A model generated the notes under the pieces. The model worked only from the letters and a program-made list of their open reading frames with translations, was not told where the DNA came from and ran no database searches. From Jilunia laotingensis (GTDB lineage Bacteria; Bacteroidota; Bacteroidia; Bacteroidales; Bacteroidaceae), in NCBI RefSeq assembly GCF_014385165.1, contig NZ_JACRTF010000001.1, forward strand, positions 2,914,001 to 2,978,000: DNA of 64,000 bases. The letters are read 5' to 3'. Made by a program: the position numbers and the translations under genes. Numbering within the stretch: position 1 is the first letter of the stretch; every line of letters begins with the position of its first letter. Shown here one piece after another: positions 36,044 to 44,696 of the stretch.

Positions 36044-37522
36044 ATGAAGAACAAAATTTTGTGGATGGATTTGGCTGTTTGCTTTGTATGGGCATTGGCT
36101 ATTCTTGGCAGTAAATGGCTGTTTTGGGATAATTTTTATGCGGTGATGTGCATAATACTTATTGTGTGGCGTTTGAGTTTCACTTTTGCGTTAATGCACA
36201 AGGAAAGGCGCGCATGGCTACCGATGGTCGGAGCTGTTACGATATTTCTGTTGTTTGAAGAGACGGTGCATTGGTTGGGCTTGCATGAATTGTCGACTTA
36301 TCCATTCTACATTATGGATATTCAGTATGATGATTTTACGTCTACTATAATCTTAGGTGTCGTATTCCTGTGGCTTTTTATATTGCCGTTCGTTGTATAC
36401 TTCGTACAACTTATCAGGAAAAAGTTGATAAGGACAGAGCTCACTTGGGGAGATATGTTTGGGTGCATTTTGTGGAAAGATCGTAAGGCAAAGGCGTACT
36501 CGGTTTTGTTGCTCATGTCCGTTTTATCTCTTTATGTCGGCTTAGCTATGGAAATGAGGTTGAGTCTGCTGATGTGTATAATTGCTCCGGTGCTAAGCTA
36601 TCGGTTTATATGCAATTATTATCACATTCGGGCGGAAAAGTTATGGATAATAGCAATAGGAATGGTTCTGTTCTTTGTTGCCCAGTCATATGCCGGCATC
36701 ATCAGGCTCACTATGCTTGTTACCAGCTTTTTATTGGTGACGTATTTGTGTTACCGATTGTTTGCTGCAATGAAGCATAATGTTTTGACTGTGGCTTACA
36801 TTGCATATTTGGGCGTTTTTCTGCCTTCGCTCTGTATCGGTTACAACCAGTATGCTTGCATCGATTACGCGCGAAGAGGATTTTATTCGGCTATGCCATA
36901 TAGTGGAATTTTTTACATCGAGGACAAAAGTGGTGAATTGTGTGGTTTGCGAGACCGCTATAAACTCATTCTAAAACCTGAGTATGAACATATTGTTTAT
37001 AGTAATCGTGAGGCTGGTTTTAGCGGTAGTGTGTTTGAACTGCGCAAGGATGGATATGTACGGTTGTACGATGCCAGATACGACCGTATCGATGATACCT
37101 GTACTATTGATGATGTACTTCAAGCCGAGGTGTATGATATGATAAAGTCTTACTTTGCAGGGTATGAGAGTGAATATGACGACCGTTGCGAGGTGATTGT
37201 AACAGATAGGGTTAAAAACATAACTCTCGCACATCTGAAAGTCGCCATGCATGGGATTCCTACTTACCACTATGGAGATGTGCCGTTCCTACCACAGGAT
37301 GCCGTGCCACTTGGATCGGGAGAATTCGTATGTGACTCGCTTGTAAAGATGAGGCATTCTATTAAGCGAGCGTTAAGCTATGCCTTGGAACTGCCTAATG
37401 GCAGGACGGCTCAATTTAGGATATATGTGAAGCTTGCTACTGAGAAAATGCCCGGGAAAGCAGATATCAAAACTCTGGCAGATGGAGTCTCTAAAAGTGA
37501 AAGATTAAGATGTTTATATTGA
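36044..37522 (+). CDS. Polytopic membrane protein with WG-like C-terminal domain
   Basis: 492 aa, family not recognised. About eight or nine hydrophobic segments occupy residues 7-290. A soluble C-terminal domain contains one WG-repeat-like motif (GLRDRYKLILKPEYEHIVYS). It is separated from the operon by 270 bp, so it may be an independent gene. Its 3' end overlaps the remnant of a disrupted gene at 37509-37658, placing it at the island border. Confidence 0.7.
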   Translation: MKNKILWMDLAVCFVWALAILGSKWLFWDNFYAVMCIILIVWRLSFTFALMHKERRAWLPMVGAVTIFLLFEETVHWLGLHELSTYPFYIMDIQYDDFTSTIILGVVFLWLFILPFVVYFVQLIRKKLIRTELTWGDMFGCILWKDRKAKAYSVLLLMSVLSLYVGLAMEMRLSLLMCIIAPVLSYRFICNYYHIRAEKLWIIAIGMVLFFVAQSYAGIIRLTMLVTSFLLVTYLCYRLFAAMKHNVLTVAYIAYLGVFLPSLCIGYNQYACIDYARRGFYSAMPYSGIFYIEDKSGELCGLRDRYKLILKPEYEHIVYSNREAGFSGSVFELRKDGYVRLYDARYDRIDDTCTIDDVLQAEVYDMIKSYFAGYESEYDDRCEVIVTDRVKNITLAHLKVAMHGIPTYHYGDVPFLPQDAVPLGSGEFVCDSLVKMRHSIKRALSYALELPNGRTAQFRIYVKLATEKMPGKADIKTLADGVSKSERLRCLY

Positions 37523-37658
37523 GAAGCCGGTCCCTTTCTTCAATGAACGGGGGATGAAACTACCGATTGGAAATGATTTTGCTTTTCTGTTATCATTAGA
37601 AAGATATAGAGAAGAGTATGGCAGGTTATTAGGGCTTAATCGATTTTCTAAGCTTTGA
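37509..37658 (+). pseudogene. 3' remnant of a disrupted chromosomal gene
   Basis: 49 sense codons (DVYIEKPVPFFNERG..., LPIGNDFAFLLSLERYREEYG, ending RFSKL) without a start, beginning inside the end of the membrane protein gene. A strong terminator follows at 37667. It reads as the natural end of a longer gene whose 5' part has been replaced by the island. The family was not identified. Confidence 0.5.
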
Positions 37659-37666
37659 ATCAGGAT

Positions 37667-37707
37667 ATCTCCCGGTTGGTTTTAATGGATGGAACTTACC
37701 GGGAGAT
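37667..37707 (+). terminator. Rho-independent terminator at the island right border
   Basis: 10-bp stem ATCTCCCGGT (37667-37676) / ACCGGGAGAT (37698-37707), 21-nt loop, followed by TTTTTATTT. Confidence 0.8.
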
Positions 37708-37710
37708 TTT

Positions 37711-37929
37711 TTATTTGGAAACTATTATATGGTATGAGAAATAAGTGTATTTTGAAATAGAAAAAGGCAGGACTTTATCGCCTGCCTTTATTTTTTTACG
37801 GTTGTATACTTTCTTTGACTGGTGTACCCGTTTATAACAGATCGGGTGACCGTAGTTCTCGATTTCAGCCTCCCGGCTGGCTTTACGATTCGCTTTAATG
37901 TAATCGTCTTGCTTAATTCGATTTTTCAT
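37711..37929 (-). CDS. Small basic conserved protein
   Basis: 72 aa, rich in Lys and Arg (KNRIKQDDYIKANRKASRE, YKRVHQSKKVYNRKK). No family recognised; a nucleic-acid-binding role is only a guess. A perfect promoter box lies upstream (37952-37959). A terminator-like hairpin overlaps the C-terminal codons, so the last about 20 residues may vary or the message may end inside the frame. Confidence 0.65.
   Translation of the reverse strand: MKNRIKQDDYIKANRKASREAEIENYGHPICYKRVHQSKKVYNRKKIKAGDKVLPFSISKYTYFSYHIIVSK
37764..37788 (-). terminator. Hairpin inside the 3' end of the small basic protein gene
   Basis: 8-bp stem (37764-37771 / 37781-37788), 9-nt loop, with T-rich sequence on both sides. It could terminate on either strand. 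It lies 50 nt before the stop codon of the minus-strand gene. Confidence 0.5.
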
Positions 37930-37951
37930 ACTGATAGTTCATTGATCGTTG

Positions 37952-37959
37952 CAAAGATA
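37952..37959 (-). promoter_or_regulatory. Promoter -7 box of the small basic protein gene
   Basis: TATCTTTG on the minus strand, 22 nt before the ATG at 37929. It is divergent from the nitroreductase promoter. Confidence 0.65.
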
Positions 37960-37993
37960 CATTTTTATTCTCTGTTTTTACGGAGTATTTCCC

Positions 37994-38001
37994 TATCTTT
38001 G
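37994..38001 (+). promoter_or_regulatory. Promoter -7 box of the nitroreductase operon
   Basis: TATCTTTG, 31 nt before the nitroreductase ATG. A T-rich stretch at 37972-37979 could be the -33 element. Confidence 0.65.
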
Positions 38002-38032
38002 CACTCATCTTAAAAAAAAGAAGGCAAATAGA

Positions 38033-38569
38033 ATGGAAAATTTCAGTGAATTGATAAAGAACCGACGCAGTATGCGGAAGTTTACCGGAGAGGAACTTAG
38101 TCAGGAGCAGGTGGTAGCCTTGCTTAAAGCGGCTTTGATGGCTCCTACGTCGAAACGGAGTAACAGTTGGCAATTTATTGCTGTGGATGATAAGGAAATT
38201 TTGAAACAACTTGCTAATTGTAAAGAACAGGCTTCTGCATTTATTGCCGATGCAGCGTTGGCAGTGGTTGTTACAGCCGATCCATTAGCAAGCGATGTGT
38301 GGATAGAAGATGCTTCCATTGCATCTATCATGATTCAATTACAAGCTGAAGATTTGGGATTGGGAAGTTGCTGGGTGCAAATTCGTGAACGTTTTACAGC
38401 TTCCGGGATGCCGTCGGACGAATATGTACGTGAAGTGCTGGATATCCCTTTACAACTGCAAGTACTTTCTATTATCGCTATCGGGCATAAAGGAATGGAA
38501 CGCAAACCTTTCGATGAAGGACATTTGCAATGGGAGAAAATTCATATTAATAAATACGGAGGGAAGTAA
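38033..38569 (+). CDS. Nitroreductase-family FMN oxidoreductase
   Basis: 178-aa flavoenzyme. The N-terminal IKNRRSMRKFTGEEL provides the Arg and Ser contacts to FMN phosphate. APTSKRSNSWQF and GLGSCWVQI are typical of the family. It reduces nitroaromatics or quinones with NAD(P)H; the physiological substrate is unknown. The start at 38033 excludes an unlikely 28-residue extension overlapping the promoter. First gene of the operon with the next two genes. Confidence 0.88.
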   Translation: MENFSELIKNRRSMRKFTGEELSQEQVVALLKAALMAPTSKRSNSWQFIAVDDKEILKQLANCKEQASAFIADAALAVVVTADPLASDVWIEDASIASIMIQLQAEDLGLGSCWVQIRERFTASGMPSDEYVREVLDIPLQLQVLSIIAIGHKGMERKPFDEGHLQWEKIHINKYGGK

Positions 38570-38571
38570 TA

Positions 38572-38907
38572 GTGAGTGCTGCCAAAGCAAATAATAACCG
38601 GGATACATACAAGGCTACGGCCGTTACGTTGATTGTGTTGGGCATACTTTATTTGTTGGATAAGGTGATACACTTTTCTGCTATCGGGCTGCCCTGGGTG
38701 ATGAACAAGGACAATTTCCTACTGTATACAGCTATTATTTTTTTATTCCTCAAACATGACAAATCTGTTGGATTAGTGTTGATCGGGCTTTGGTTGGTAA
38801 TGAATATCGGGCTTATTGTTGCATTGTTGGGATCGATGTCTGCCTACTTGTTACCATTGGCGTTGTTGATTATTGGAGGAATATTATATTTGATTTCAAC
38901 GAGATGA
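38572..38907 (+). CDS. Small membrane protein with three to four helices
   Basis: 111 aa, GTG start 2 bp after the nitroreductase stop, with GGAGGGAAG serving as ribosome-binding sequence. Hydrophobic segments at about 14-36, 47-60, 64-82 and 85-107. Looks like a LiaI/LiaF-type or DUF5668-like small membrane protein. Function unknown. Its stop overlaps the next ATG by 4 bp. Confidence 0.75.
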   Translation: MSAAKANNNRDTYKATAVTLIVLGILYLLDKVIHFSAIGLPWVMNKDNFLLYTAIIFLFLKHDKSVGLVLIGLWLVMNIGLIVALLGSMSAYLLPLALLIIGGILYLISTR

Positions 38908-39698
38908 AAAGAAGTATAGAAGATACACCTATTGTGTTTATTGGTGCCGGTAACTTGGCTACTAATTTAGCCAAGGCTTTATACCGCAAAGGATTTCGTA
39001 TTGTGCAAGTGTATAGTCGTACGGAGGAATCGGCTCGTACATTGGCAGAAGAGGTGGAGGCTGAATTCACAACGCATTTGGAAGAATTGAACTCGTTTAG
39101 CCGCCTTTACATCGTTTCATTGAAAGATTCGGCTTTTGAAGAATTACTTCCATCCATTGTGGCAAATAAACGTAAAGAAGCATTGTTTGTGCATACTGCC
39201 GGTTCGATACCAATGAATATATGGGAAGGACGAACCGAGCATTATGGTGTTTTTTATCCCATGCAGACATTCAGTAAACAACGTGAAGTCGATTTCAGTG
39301 AAATACCTTTTTTCATTGAGGCATCGACTTCCGAGGATGCAGAATTGTTGAAGGCTGTGGCCGCCACATTGTCCGAACGGGTGTATGAGGCTGATTCCGA
39401 ACAACGAAAAAGTTTGCATTTGGCAGCGGTCTTTACTTGTAACTTTACCAATCATATGTATGCGCTTGCTGCCGAACTTTTAAAGAAGTATGATCTTCCA
39501 TTCGATGTCATGTTGCCTTTGATAGATGAGACTGCCCGTAAGGTTCATCAACTAGAACCTAAGGATGCCCAGACCGGTCCGGCGATACGATATGATGCGA
39601 ATGTGATCGACAATCATCTTAGTATGCTTGCCGATGATCCGGAGATGCAAAAACTCTACGAATTGATAAGTCGCAGTATCCATAACCGGACGAATTAG
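38904..39698 (+). CDS. Rossmann-fold DUF2520 protein
   Basis: 264 aa. An N-terminal NAD(P)-binding motif (VFIGAGNLATNLA) and a C-terminal helical DUF2520-like domain (SLHLAAVFTCNFTNHMY, TGPAIRYDANVIDNH) match the family of putative dehydrogenases related to ProC/F420-dependent reductases. Substrate unknown. It starts at the ATGA overlap with the preceding gene. Gene order with kdsC and maf downstream is common in Bacteroides. Confidence 0.85.
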   Translation: MKRSIEDTPIVFIGAGNLATNLAKALYRKGFRIVQVYSRTEESARTLAEEVEAEFTTHLEELNSFSRLYIVSLKDSAFEELLPSIVANKRKEALFVHTAGSIPMNIWEGRTEHYGVFYPMQTFSKQREVDFSEIPFFIEASTSEDAELLKAVAATLSERVYEADSEQRKSLHLAAVFTCNFTNHMYALAAELLKKYDLPFDVMLPLIDETARKVHQLEPKDAQTGPAIRYDANVIDNHLSMLADDPEMQKLYELISRSIHNRTN

Positions 39699-39783
39699 TT
39701 TAAACGTCTTGAAATAGATGTATCTGTAGGCTTTTCTTATATTTTATGCTTTTCTTTTTTATTTATTATATTCAATATACCAG

Positions 39784-40305
39784 ATGAGTACCATTAATTA
39801 CGATCTTAAAAAGATAAAAGCAATTGCTTTTGATGTAGATGGAGTGCTAAGTGCCGATATGGTGCCGTTGCATCCTTCAGGTGAACCGATGCGCACGGTT
39901 AACATCAAAGATGGATACGCCATTCAGTTGGCAGTCAAGCAAGGTTTGCGAATAGCCATTATTACCGGTGGACGTACGGAAGCGGTTCGGGTGCGTTTTT
40001 CTGCTTTAGGTGTGACAGATTTATATATGGGTTCGGCTGTGAAAATCCATGATTATCGGAAGTTTCGTGATCAATATGGGTTTAAAGATGAAGAGATCAT
40101 GTATATGGGGGATGATATTCCCGATATTGAAGTGATGCGTGAATGTGGTTTGCCCAGTTGTCCGAAAGATGCGGCTCCAGAAGTGAGATCTGTAGCAAAG
40201 TATATTTCTCATGCGGCCGGAGGACATGGGTGTGGTCGTGATGTGATCGAACAGGTACTTAAAGTACATGGCAAATGGATGTCCGATGAAGCTTTCGGAT
40301 GGTGA
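39784..40305 (+). CDS. kdsC: KDO-8-phosphate phosphatase, HAD-IIIA type
   Basis: 173 aa. HAD motif I is AFDVDGVLS (nucleophile Asp18), motif II IITGG, with a conserved Lys (AVKIHDYRK) and motif [15 protein letters not shown]. Tetrameric KdsC dephosphorylates KDO 8-phosphate for lipid A core synthesis. Length is right for the capless family; other sugar phosphates are possible substrates. Confidence 0.87.
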   Translation: MSTINYDLKKIKAIAFDVDGVLSADMVPLHPSGEPMRTVNIKDGYAIQLAVKQGLRIAIITGGRTEAVRVRFSALGVTDLYMGSAVKIHDYRKFRDQYGFKDEEIMYMGDDIPDIEVMRECGLPSCPKDAAPEVRSVAKYISHAAGGHGCGRDVIEQVLKVHGKWMSDEAFGW

Positions 40306-40358
40306 TCGTCATATCAGGGGTTTTATAAAGTGTAATTTTAAACTTGAATATCTATAAT

Positions 40359-40940
40359 ATGCTTGATAACTTGAAGAAATTTAATGTTGTACTGGCTTCT
40401 AATTCTCCCCGTCGGAAAGAGCTGATGTCCGGTTTGGGGATAGATTATGTGGTGAAGACTTTGCCGGACGTGGATGAGTCTTATCCGGGCACATTGCGGG
40501 GAGAGGAGATACCGGCTTATATTTCCCGTGAAAAGGCAGATGCTTATAAAAAACTTATTCAGCCTGATGAACTATTAATTACGGCCGATACCATAGTATG
40601 GTTGGACGGTGAAGTTCTTGGGAAACCTAAAGACAAGGAAGATGCTGTACGAATGTTACGGAAACTTTCCGGTGCTTCTCATCAAGTCATTACTGGTGTA
40701 TGCCTGACTACTAAAGATTGGCAAAAATCTTTCACTGCAACGACCGATGTGACATTTGCTGCTCTTACGGATGAAGAGATAGACTATTATGTGGGAAAAT
40801 ATGCTCCGATGGATAAAGCCGGTGCTTATGGCGTACAGGAATGGATCGGTTTTATTGGCGTAGAAGCGATCTCGGGGAGTTATTTTAATGTGATGGGATT
40901 GCCTATACAACGGTTGTATAAGGAATTGAAACAATTATAA
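40359..40940 (+). CDS. maf: Maf-family nucleotide pyrophosphatase
   Basis: 193 aa. Begins VVLASNSPRRKELM, the Maf signature, followed by ADTIVWLDGEVLGKP and YAPMDKAGAYGVQEW. These enzymes hydrolyse non-canonical or methylated nucleoside triphosphates (dTTP/UTP class). The ATG at 40359 is taken rather than an in-frame TTG 15 nt earlier. Confidence 0.9.
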   Translation: MLDNLKKFNVVLASNSPRRKELMSGLGIDYVVKTLPDVDESYPGTLRGEEIPAYISREKADAYKKLIQPDELLITADTIVWLDGEVLGKPKDKEDAVRMLRKLSGASHQVITGVCLTTKDWQKSFTATTDVTFAALTDEEIDYYVGKYAPMDKAGAYGVQEWIGFIGVEAISGSYFNVMGLPIQRLYKELKQL

Positions 40941-41328
40941 AAGGTCTTATCTGGAAATAGGAAGGATTTAGGAACTGTATTATGAAAATGTGTGACATCT
41001 GCATGAGTCCCCGGTTCGAGATATTTCCTGGCTACGGGGAACACTTTGCAGGTCACCGATGAAGGACCCGTTGGTCACCGATGAAGAGGTGGTTCATCAC
41101 CGATGAAGGGGTCGTTCATCACCGAGGTGGAAATACTATTTGAATAGTCTGAAAATCAGATGTTTGCTTCTACGGTTTTTGTTGAATGAATATACGGGAC
41201 AACAATTTGGTGAACTGTACGCCACATAAAAAGATGGAATATAACTTTACAATCTTGTTCTGCTACGAGGCATCTTTTATTCTGAATAAGAAGCTATAGT
41301 TGGGTACGCTTTATCAGCGGTTTAAGTT
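40941..41328. other. 388-bp gap between convergent genes
   Basis: No gene seen. Contains the 22-bp repeat array at 41051-41130 and otherwise featureless sequence. It separates maf (plus) from the TPR gene (minus). Confidence 0.6.
41051..41130 (+). repeat. 22-bp imperfect tandem repeats, 3.6 copies
   Basis: Units start at 41051, 41073, 41095 and 41117 (partial), with core TCACCGATGAAG. The third unit contains TCATC-ACC-GATGA, a small hairpin. Between copies, changes are concentrated in the last third of the unit. It lies between the 3' ends of converging genes. Confidence 0.85.
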
Positions 41329-43533
41329 CTAATATAGTAAATCCAGCATCAACGGAATTTCATCTTCTGTTATCCCCATTTTAAGCAGGTAATTCATGTC
41401 TTTGTTGAACATTTCTAAGAAGAGTTCTTTATCTCCACTCATGTCTTTCGACCGGGAATAGAAATCTGCAGCCTTTTCAATGTTTCCGGATACCCAAGCT
41501 ACATGTCCGGCATTCAGATAATCGACCGGTAGAGGCTTCGTTTCGATAACTTTATTATAATAGTTTGATGCTTGTTCAAGTTTACCGCTGACAAACGAAC
41601 ACCAACCGATTCCTCTCCATGCTTTTACGCAATTGCTTTCCATAAAATCGAGTTTGAAAAAATAATTCAAGGCTTCGTCATATTGTTGCAGTTCTGCCAG
41701 GCAGCTTCCGATATGGAAGACAATGCTGTGATTTTCCGGCATCGCTTGTTCGGCTTTCCTATAATATTCAAGAGCCTTATTGAAGTTTCTTGATAAACGG
41801 TAACAGGTTGCCAAATGCCGGTTAGTCCATACATTATCAGGTTTTATGGTGTCTGCCTTCAGATAAGCATTGATCGCTTCGTCCGGTTTCCTCTGTTTTT
41901 GGAAAGCATATCCCATTTTCTGATAAAACTCTGCTTGCGCACTGAATAAACCATTCATCTGTTCTATCTCTTTGTATAGATCAGTGGCTTCCGCCCAATG
42001 TTCTTTTTTCAAGTGATAGTCTGCTATTTGAGCAAGTTTATGTTCTTCGTTCAGAATATTTTTCAGAACAGGTATTTTGTACAGTTCAATTTTCTCTTTG
42101 TAGATATCTCTGAATTCATTTTTACGGTTATATAATTTGAAGAACCGGTAAAGGTCGTGCAAATATTGGTTGCTTACCGTAGCTGGGCGTTCGGAGAATT
42201 TTTTAAGAGTCTCAGCTTTTGATTGTTCGGCAAATTCTTCTGCTTGTTGTTCTGTCAACTGGCTGAAGATTATGTCTCGCTGAGATTGTGGAAACTGCAA
42301 CATGGTGAAAAATAGTGAATACTTGTCACTGTTGCAGAAGAAGCCCGATTGTAAAATGAGATCCATGAGTGAATTTTTCTGACTGCCCTCTTTCCTTACT
42401 TGTTTGATGACATTCGATTGTTGTTTGTCGAATGGGTAGAACCAGTTGTGTGGTTCTTGAAAGAAAGGAAAGCGTTTTAACTGGGAGAATGTACTCATAT
42501 ATACATCTGCCCCTTCCAGTTGCAATTCGTTCATTTCTCGAAGCTTATCGCTTAATGGAGAATTCTCGAAAATATTACCCCAATCCGGGTTCCGGTCATC
42601 TTTTTCTTCATCCGATTCTTCAAATCCGAATTTCATGTTTCGCATTGAAGTCACGTTCTTCAGCATTTCCGGGATTATTTCTTCTCGCATCTTCCGATCT
42701 ATTTTCTCGGTCTCCTGGCTTAGCAATATCTGTCGGTATACACGCATGAGGTCTTCATCGAAAGAAGTCTCTTCGTTGAGAAGTTCCAACCGGTTACTTA
42801 ATTCCGGATATAATCCGAGCCGGTCACTATAGATATGAAATGTAAATATAACTCCTACAAGTGCCCGTTGACTTACCAATACGTTGCTTTGTTGATATGC
42901 ATCAAGTAACCACATTAGTTTGCGTAAATCAAAACACTCCATGAGGCTTAAAGTCACTGAACTTGTGAAAAGGCAGAGATCATTTACCGGGAGCAATTCT
43001 GATTGCAGCATATCTTGGGCTTGCTTCTCATCTTCTACGTTCCAGTCGCAGTTCGACCAGGTTTGCAGGAACATATATTTTTGTGCATCTTCGTGGCGTT
43101 TCAACACATCGTCCAGATTTTGATCGGACAATAGGCCGCTTACTGCCAAATCGTCGTTGAAAGATTCCAGTACATGCATTAATGCTTCCGTTGTGTAAGG
43201 AGTTAGCTCTTGTGTGCGCCTTTTACGTATTTCGTGGTAGTATCTTGGTGAAACCTCATCAAGTAATAATATACGTACCTGATCGGCTATTTCCAAGGTA
43301 TCTGTCAGTAGTTTTGAGTATAATTTTTTTCGTTCGGGATCGTGTATTCCTTGCTTCATGTACTGCAACATGTAGCTATAAGAAGTTTTTAGCTGTTCCA
43401 AGCGGTTTCGTAGTTCCCAGTCCTGGCATTGCCAAAGGAAAGATTCCAGTTGTGCCAATGCCTCTTTCAATCGTTTTTGTCCGATTAATTTGAGTATGGA
43501 TATATATTGGTTATTAATTGCTTTTTCATTCAT
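41329..43533 (-). CDS. Tetratricopeptide-repeat protein
   Basis: 734 aa, no signal peptide or membrane helix. The N-terminal two-thirds are helical and unassigned. The C-terminal region (about 500-715) carries about six TPR motifs (EAINAYLKADTIKPDN, KALEYYRKAEQAMPEN, EALNYFFKLD). Probably a cytoplasmic protein-interaction scaffold. It lies 66 bp after the NMT1-like lipoprotein gene on the same strand. Confidence 0.8.
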   Translation of the reverse strand: MNEKAINNQYISILKLIGQKRLKEALAQLESFLWQCQDWELRNRLEQLKTSYSYMLQYMKQGIHDPERKKLYSKLLTDTLEIADQVRILLLDEVSPRYYHEIRKRRTQELTPYTTEALMHVLESFNDDLAVSGLLSDQNLDDVLKRHEDAQKYMFLQTWSNCDWNVEDEKQAQDMLQSELLPVNDLCLFTSSVTLSLMECFDLRKLMWLLDAYQQSNVLVSQRALVGVIFTFHIYSDRLGLYPELSNRLELLNEETSFDEDLMRVYRQILLSQETEKIDRKMREEIIPEMLKNVTSMRNMKFGFEESDEEKDDRNPDWGNIFENSPLSDKLREMNELQLEGADVYMSTFSQLKRFPFFQEPHNWFYPFDKQQSNVIKQVRKEGSQKNSLMDLILQSGFFCNSDKYSLFFTMLQFPQSQRDIIFSQLTEQQAEEFAEQSKAETLKKFSERPATVSNQYLHDLYRFFKLYNRKNEFRDIYKEKIELYKIPVLKNILNEEHKLAQIADYHLKKEHWAEATDLYKEIEQMNGLFSAQAEFYQKMGYAFQKQRKPDEAINAYLKADTIKPDNVWTNRHLATCYRLSRNFNKALEYYRKAEQAMPENHSIVFHIGSCLAELQQYDEALNYFFKLDFMESNCVKAWRGIGWCSFVSGKLEQASNYYNKVIETKPLPVDYLNAGHVAWVSGNIEKAADFYSRSKDMSGDKELFLEMFNKDMNYLLKMGITEDEIPLMLDLLY

Positions 43534-43599
43534 AACTCCAATGTATTAGTACTGTTTTTAATTAATAGTATAACAAAAATGATGCCATAAATCTTTCTT

Positions 43600-44565
43600 T
43601 TAGGATTTGTTATTGGTCGATGTGATGAAAGTAGTATCGACAAGATTCGTATTTTGCCGGTAATGCGGCAGATAACCTTTTTCTTTCAGCCATTCTTGTG
43701 CTTTACTTATATTAGAACTATCAGGGCGTGTGGCCATTGTGTAAGAGGGGAGGATGATCAATCCTGCTAATGTTTCGGGTATTCCGGTAGCTTCGGTCAA
43801 TAGACTGTTCAATTTACTTTGAGGATGTGACTGTATATAGCTAACTCCCAGGTTATATCCCTTAATGAGCAATGTGATTTCTCTTCTTTTTTCGCGGATC
43901 GCTTTATCTGAGAAAGCAGTCCCGGTCATATAAATATCTAGTTCGCACGTACTGATCAGTGACCTATTGCCGTCTTTCATCGCTATTGTGGCGTAAGGAT
44001 CAGGAAGGAAGGTGGCATCTATTTGTCCATATTGCAACATGCTTAACCGGAGGGGAATCTGGCTGATTTCGGGCCGATTGTTTCTATAAGAAGAGATTCC
44101 CGCTTTGTGGCAGACTACATCGGTTGCGTATTCTATGATGGTTCCACGAGAGACGGCTATGTTCTTTTCTTCCAATTGATTTAGTTGGTTGAGTGCGCTT
44201 CCTTTTCCGGTGATGAAGCAGAAATATCCATCATTTTTCATTATCAGAGCCAATGGATGGTGGACTTGCAATTGTACTGCACTTGGATAATCAATAATCA
44301 TTCCATCTATTTGTTCTGTAACAAATGCTGCATTTCGGTCGTTAGCAGAATTAAAGCAGATAAAATCAATGTTTACTCCCAATGAATCATAAATACCTTT
44401 TTTCTTGGCTACATAAAATGGGAAACTCTCCAGAGTGGGCATAATACCTAAAGTAATAGATTGTAAATCTTCGTTTGAAATTGAAGAATCAGGCTTCTCT
44501 TTGCCATTGCTGCAAGCAGACAAGAGAACGGTTAATAGGCCGAATATTGGTAACAGGTTTTTCAT
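43600..44565 (-). CDS. NMT1/SsuA-like periplasmic substrate-binding lipoprotein
   Basis: 321 aa. Lipobox LLSACSN (Cys18). Type-2 periplasmic-binding fold of the NMT1/THI5/SsuA group (LGIMPTLESFPFYVAKKKGIYDSLG, GQIDATFLPDPYATIA). These bind pyrimidine precursors, sulfonates or similar compounds for ABC import. No permease or ATPase gene is adjacent, so the ligand is unknown. Confidence 0.82.
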   Translation of the reverse strand: MKNLLPIFGLLTVLLSACSNGKEKPDSSISNEDLQSITLGIMPTLESFPFYVAKKKGIYDSLGVNIDFICFNSANDRNAAFVTEQIDGMIIDYPSAVQLQVHHPLALIMKNDGYFCFITGKGSALNQLNQLEEKNIAVSRGTIIEYATDVVCHKAGISSYRNNRPEISQIPLRLSMLQYGQIDATFLPDPYATIAMKDGNRSLISTCELDIYMTGTAFSDKAIREKRREITLLIKGYNLGVSYIQSHPQSKLNSLLTEATGIPETLAGLIILPSYTMATRPDSSNISKAQEWLKEKGYLPHYRQNTNLVDTTFITSTNNKS

Positions 44566-44608
44566 ATAACCTATATAAATGAAGAAGAGTCAAAAGTTTT
44601 TTAAGAAA

Positions 44609-44640
44609 TCACCCTCGTTACATAATTGTAGCGAGGGTGA
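44609..44640 (-). terminator. Terminator of pgk
   Basis: 14-bp stem with one G-U pair (44609-44622 / 44627-44640), tetraloop TAAT, then TTTCTT on the minus strand, 57 nt after the pgk stop. Confidence 0.8.
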
Positions 44641-44696
44641 AATTGTATTTGTGAGGTTTTTGACACGACCTCTTCAGTGTCATAGCTATTTCTTTA

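Noticed and set aside
13770..37522. Capsular polysaccharide locus
   Set aside because: Although the first gene is UpxY-like, there are no glycosyltransferases, Wzx/Wzy or nucleotide-sugar enzymes downstream.
37949..38032. 28-residue N-terminal extension of the nitroreductase
   Set aside because: It would include the promoter box at 37994-38001; the family start is MENFSEL at 38033.
41051..41130. CRISPR array
   Set aside because: 22-bp head-to-tail units without unique spacers and without cas genes.
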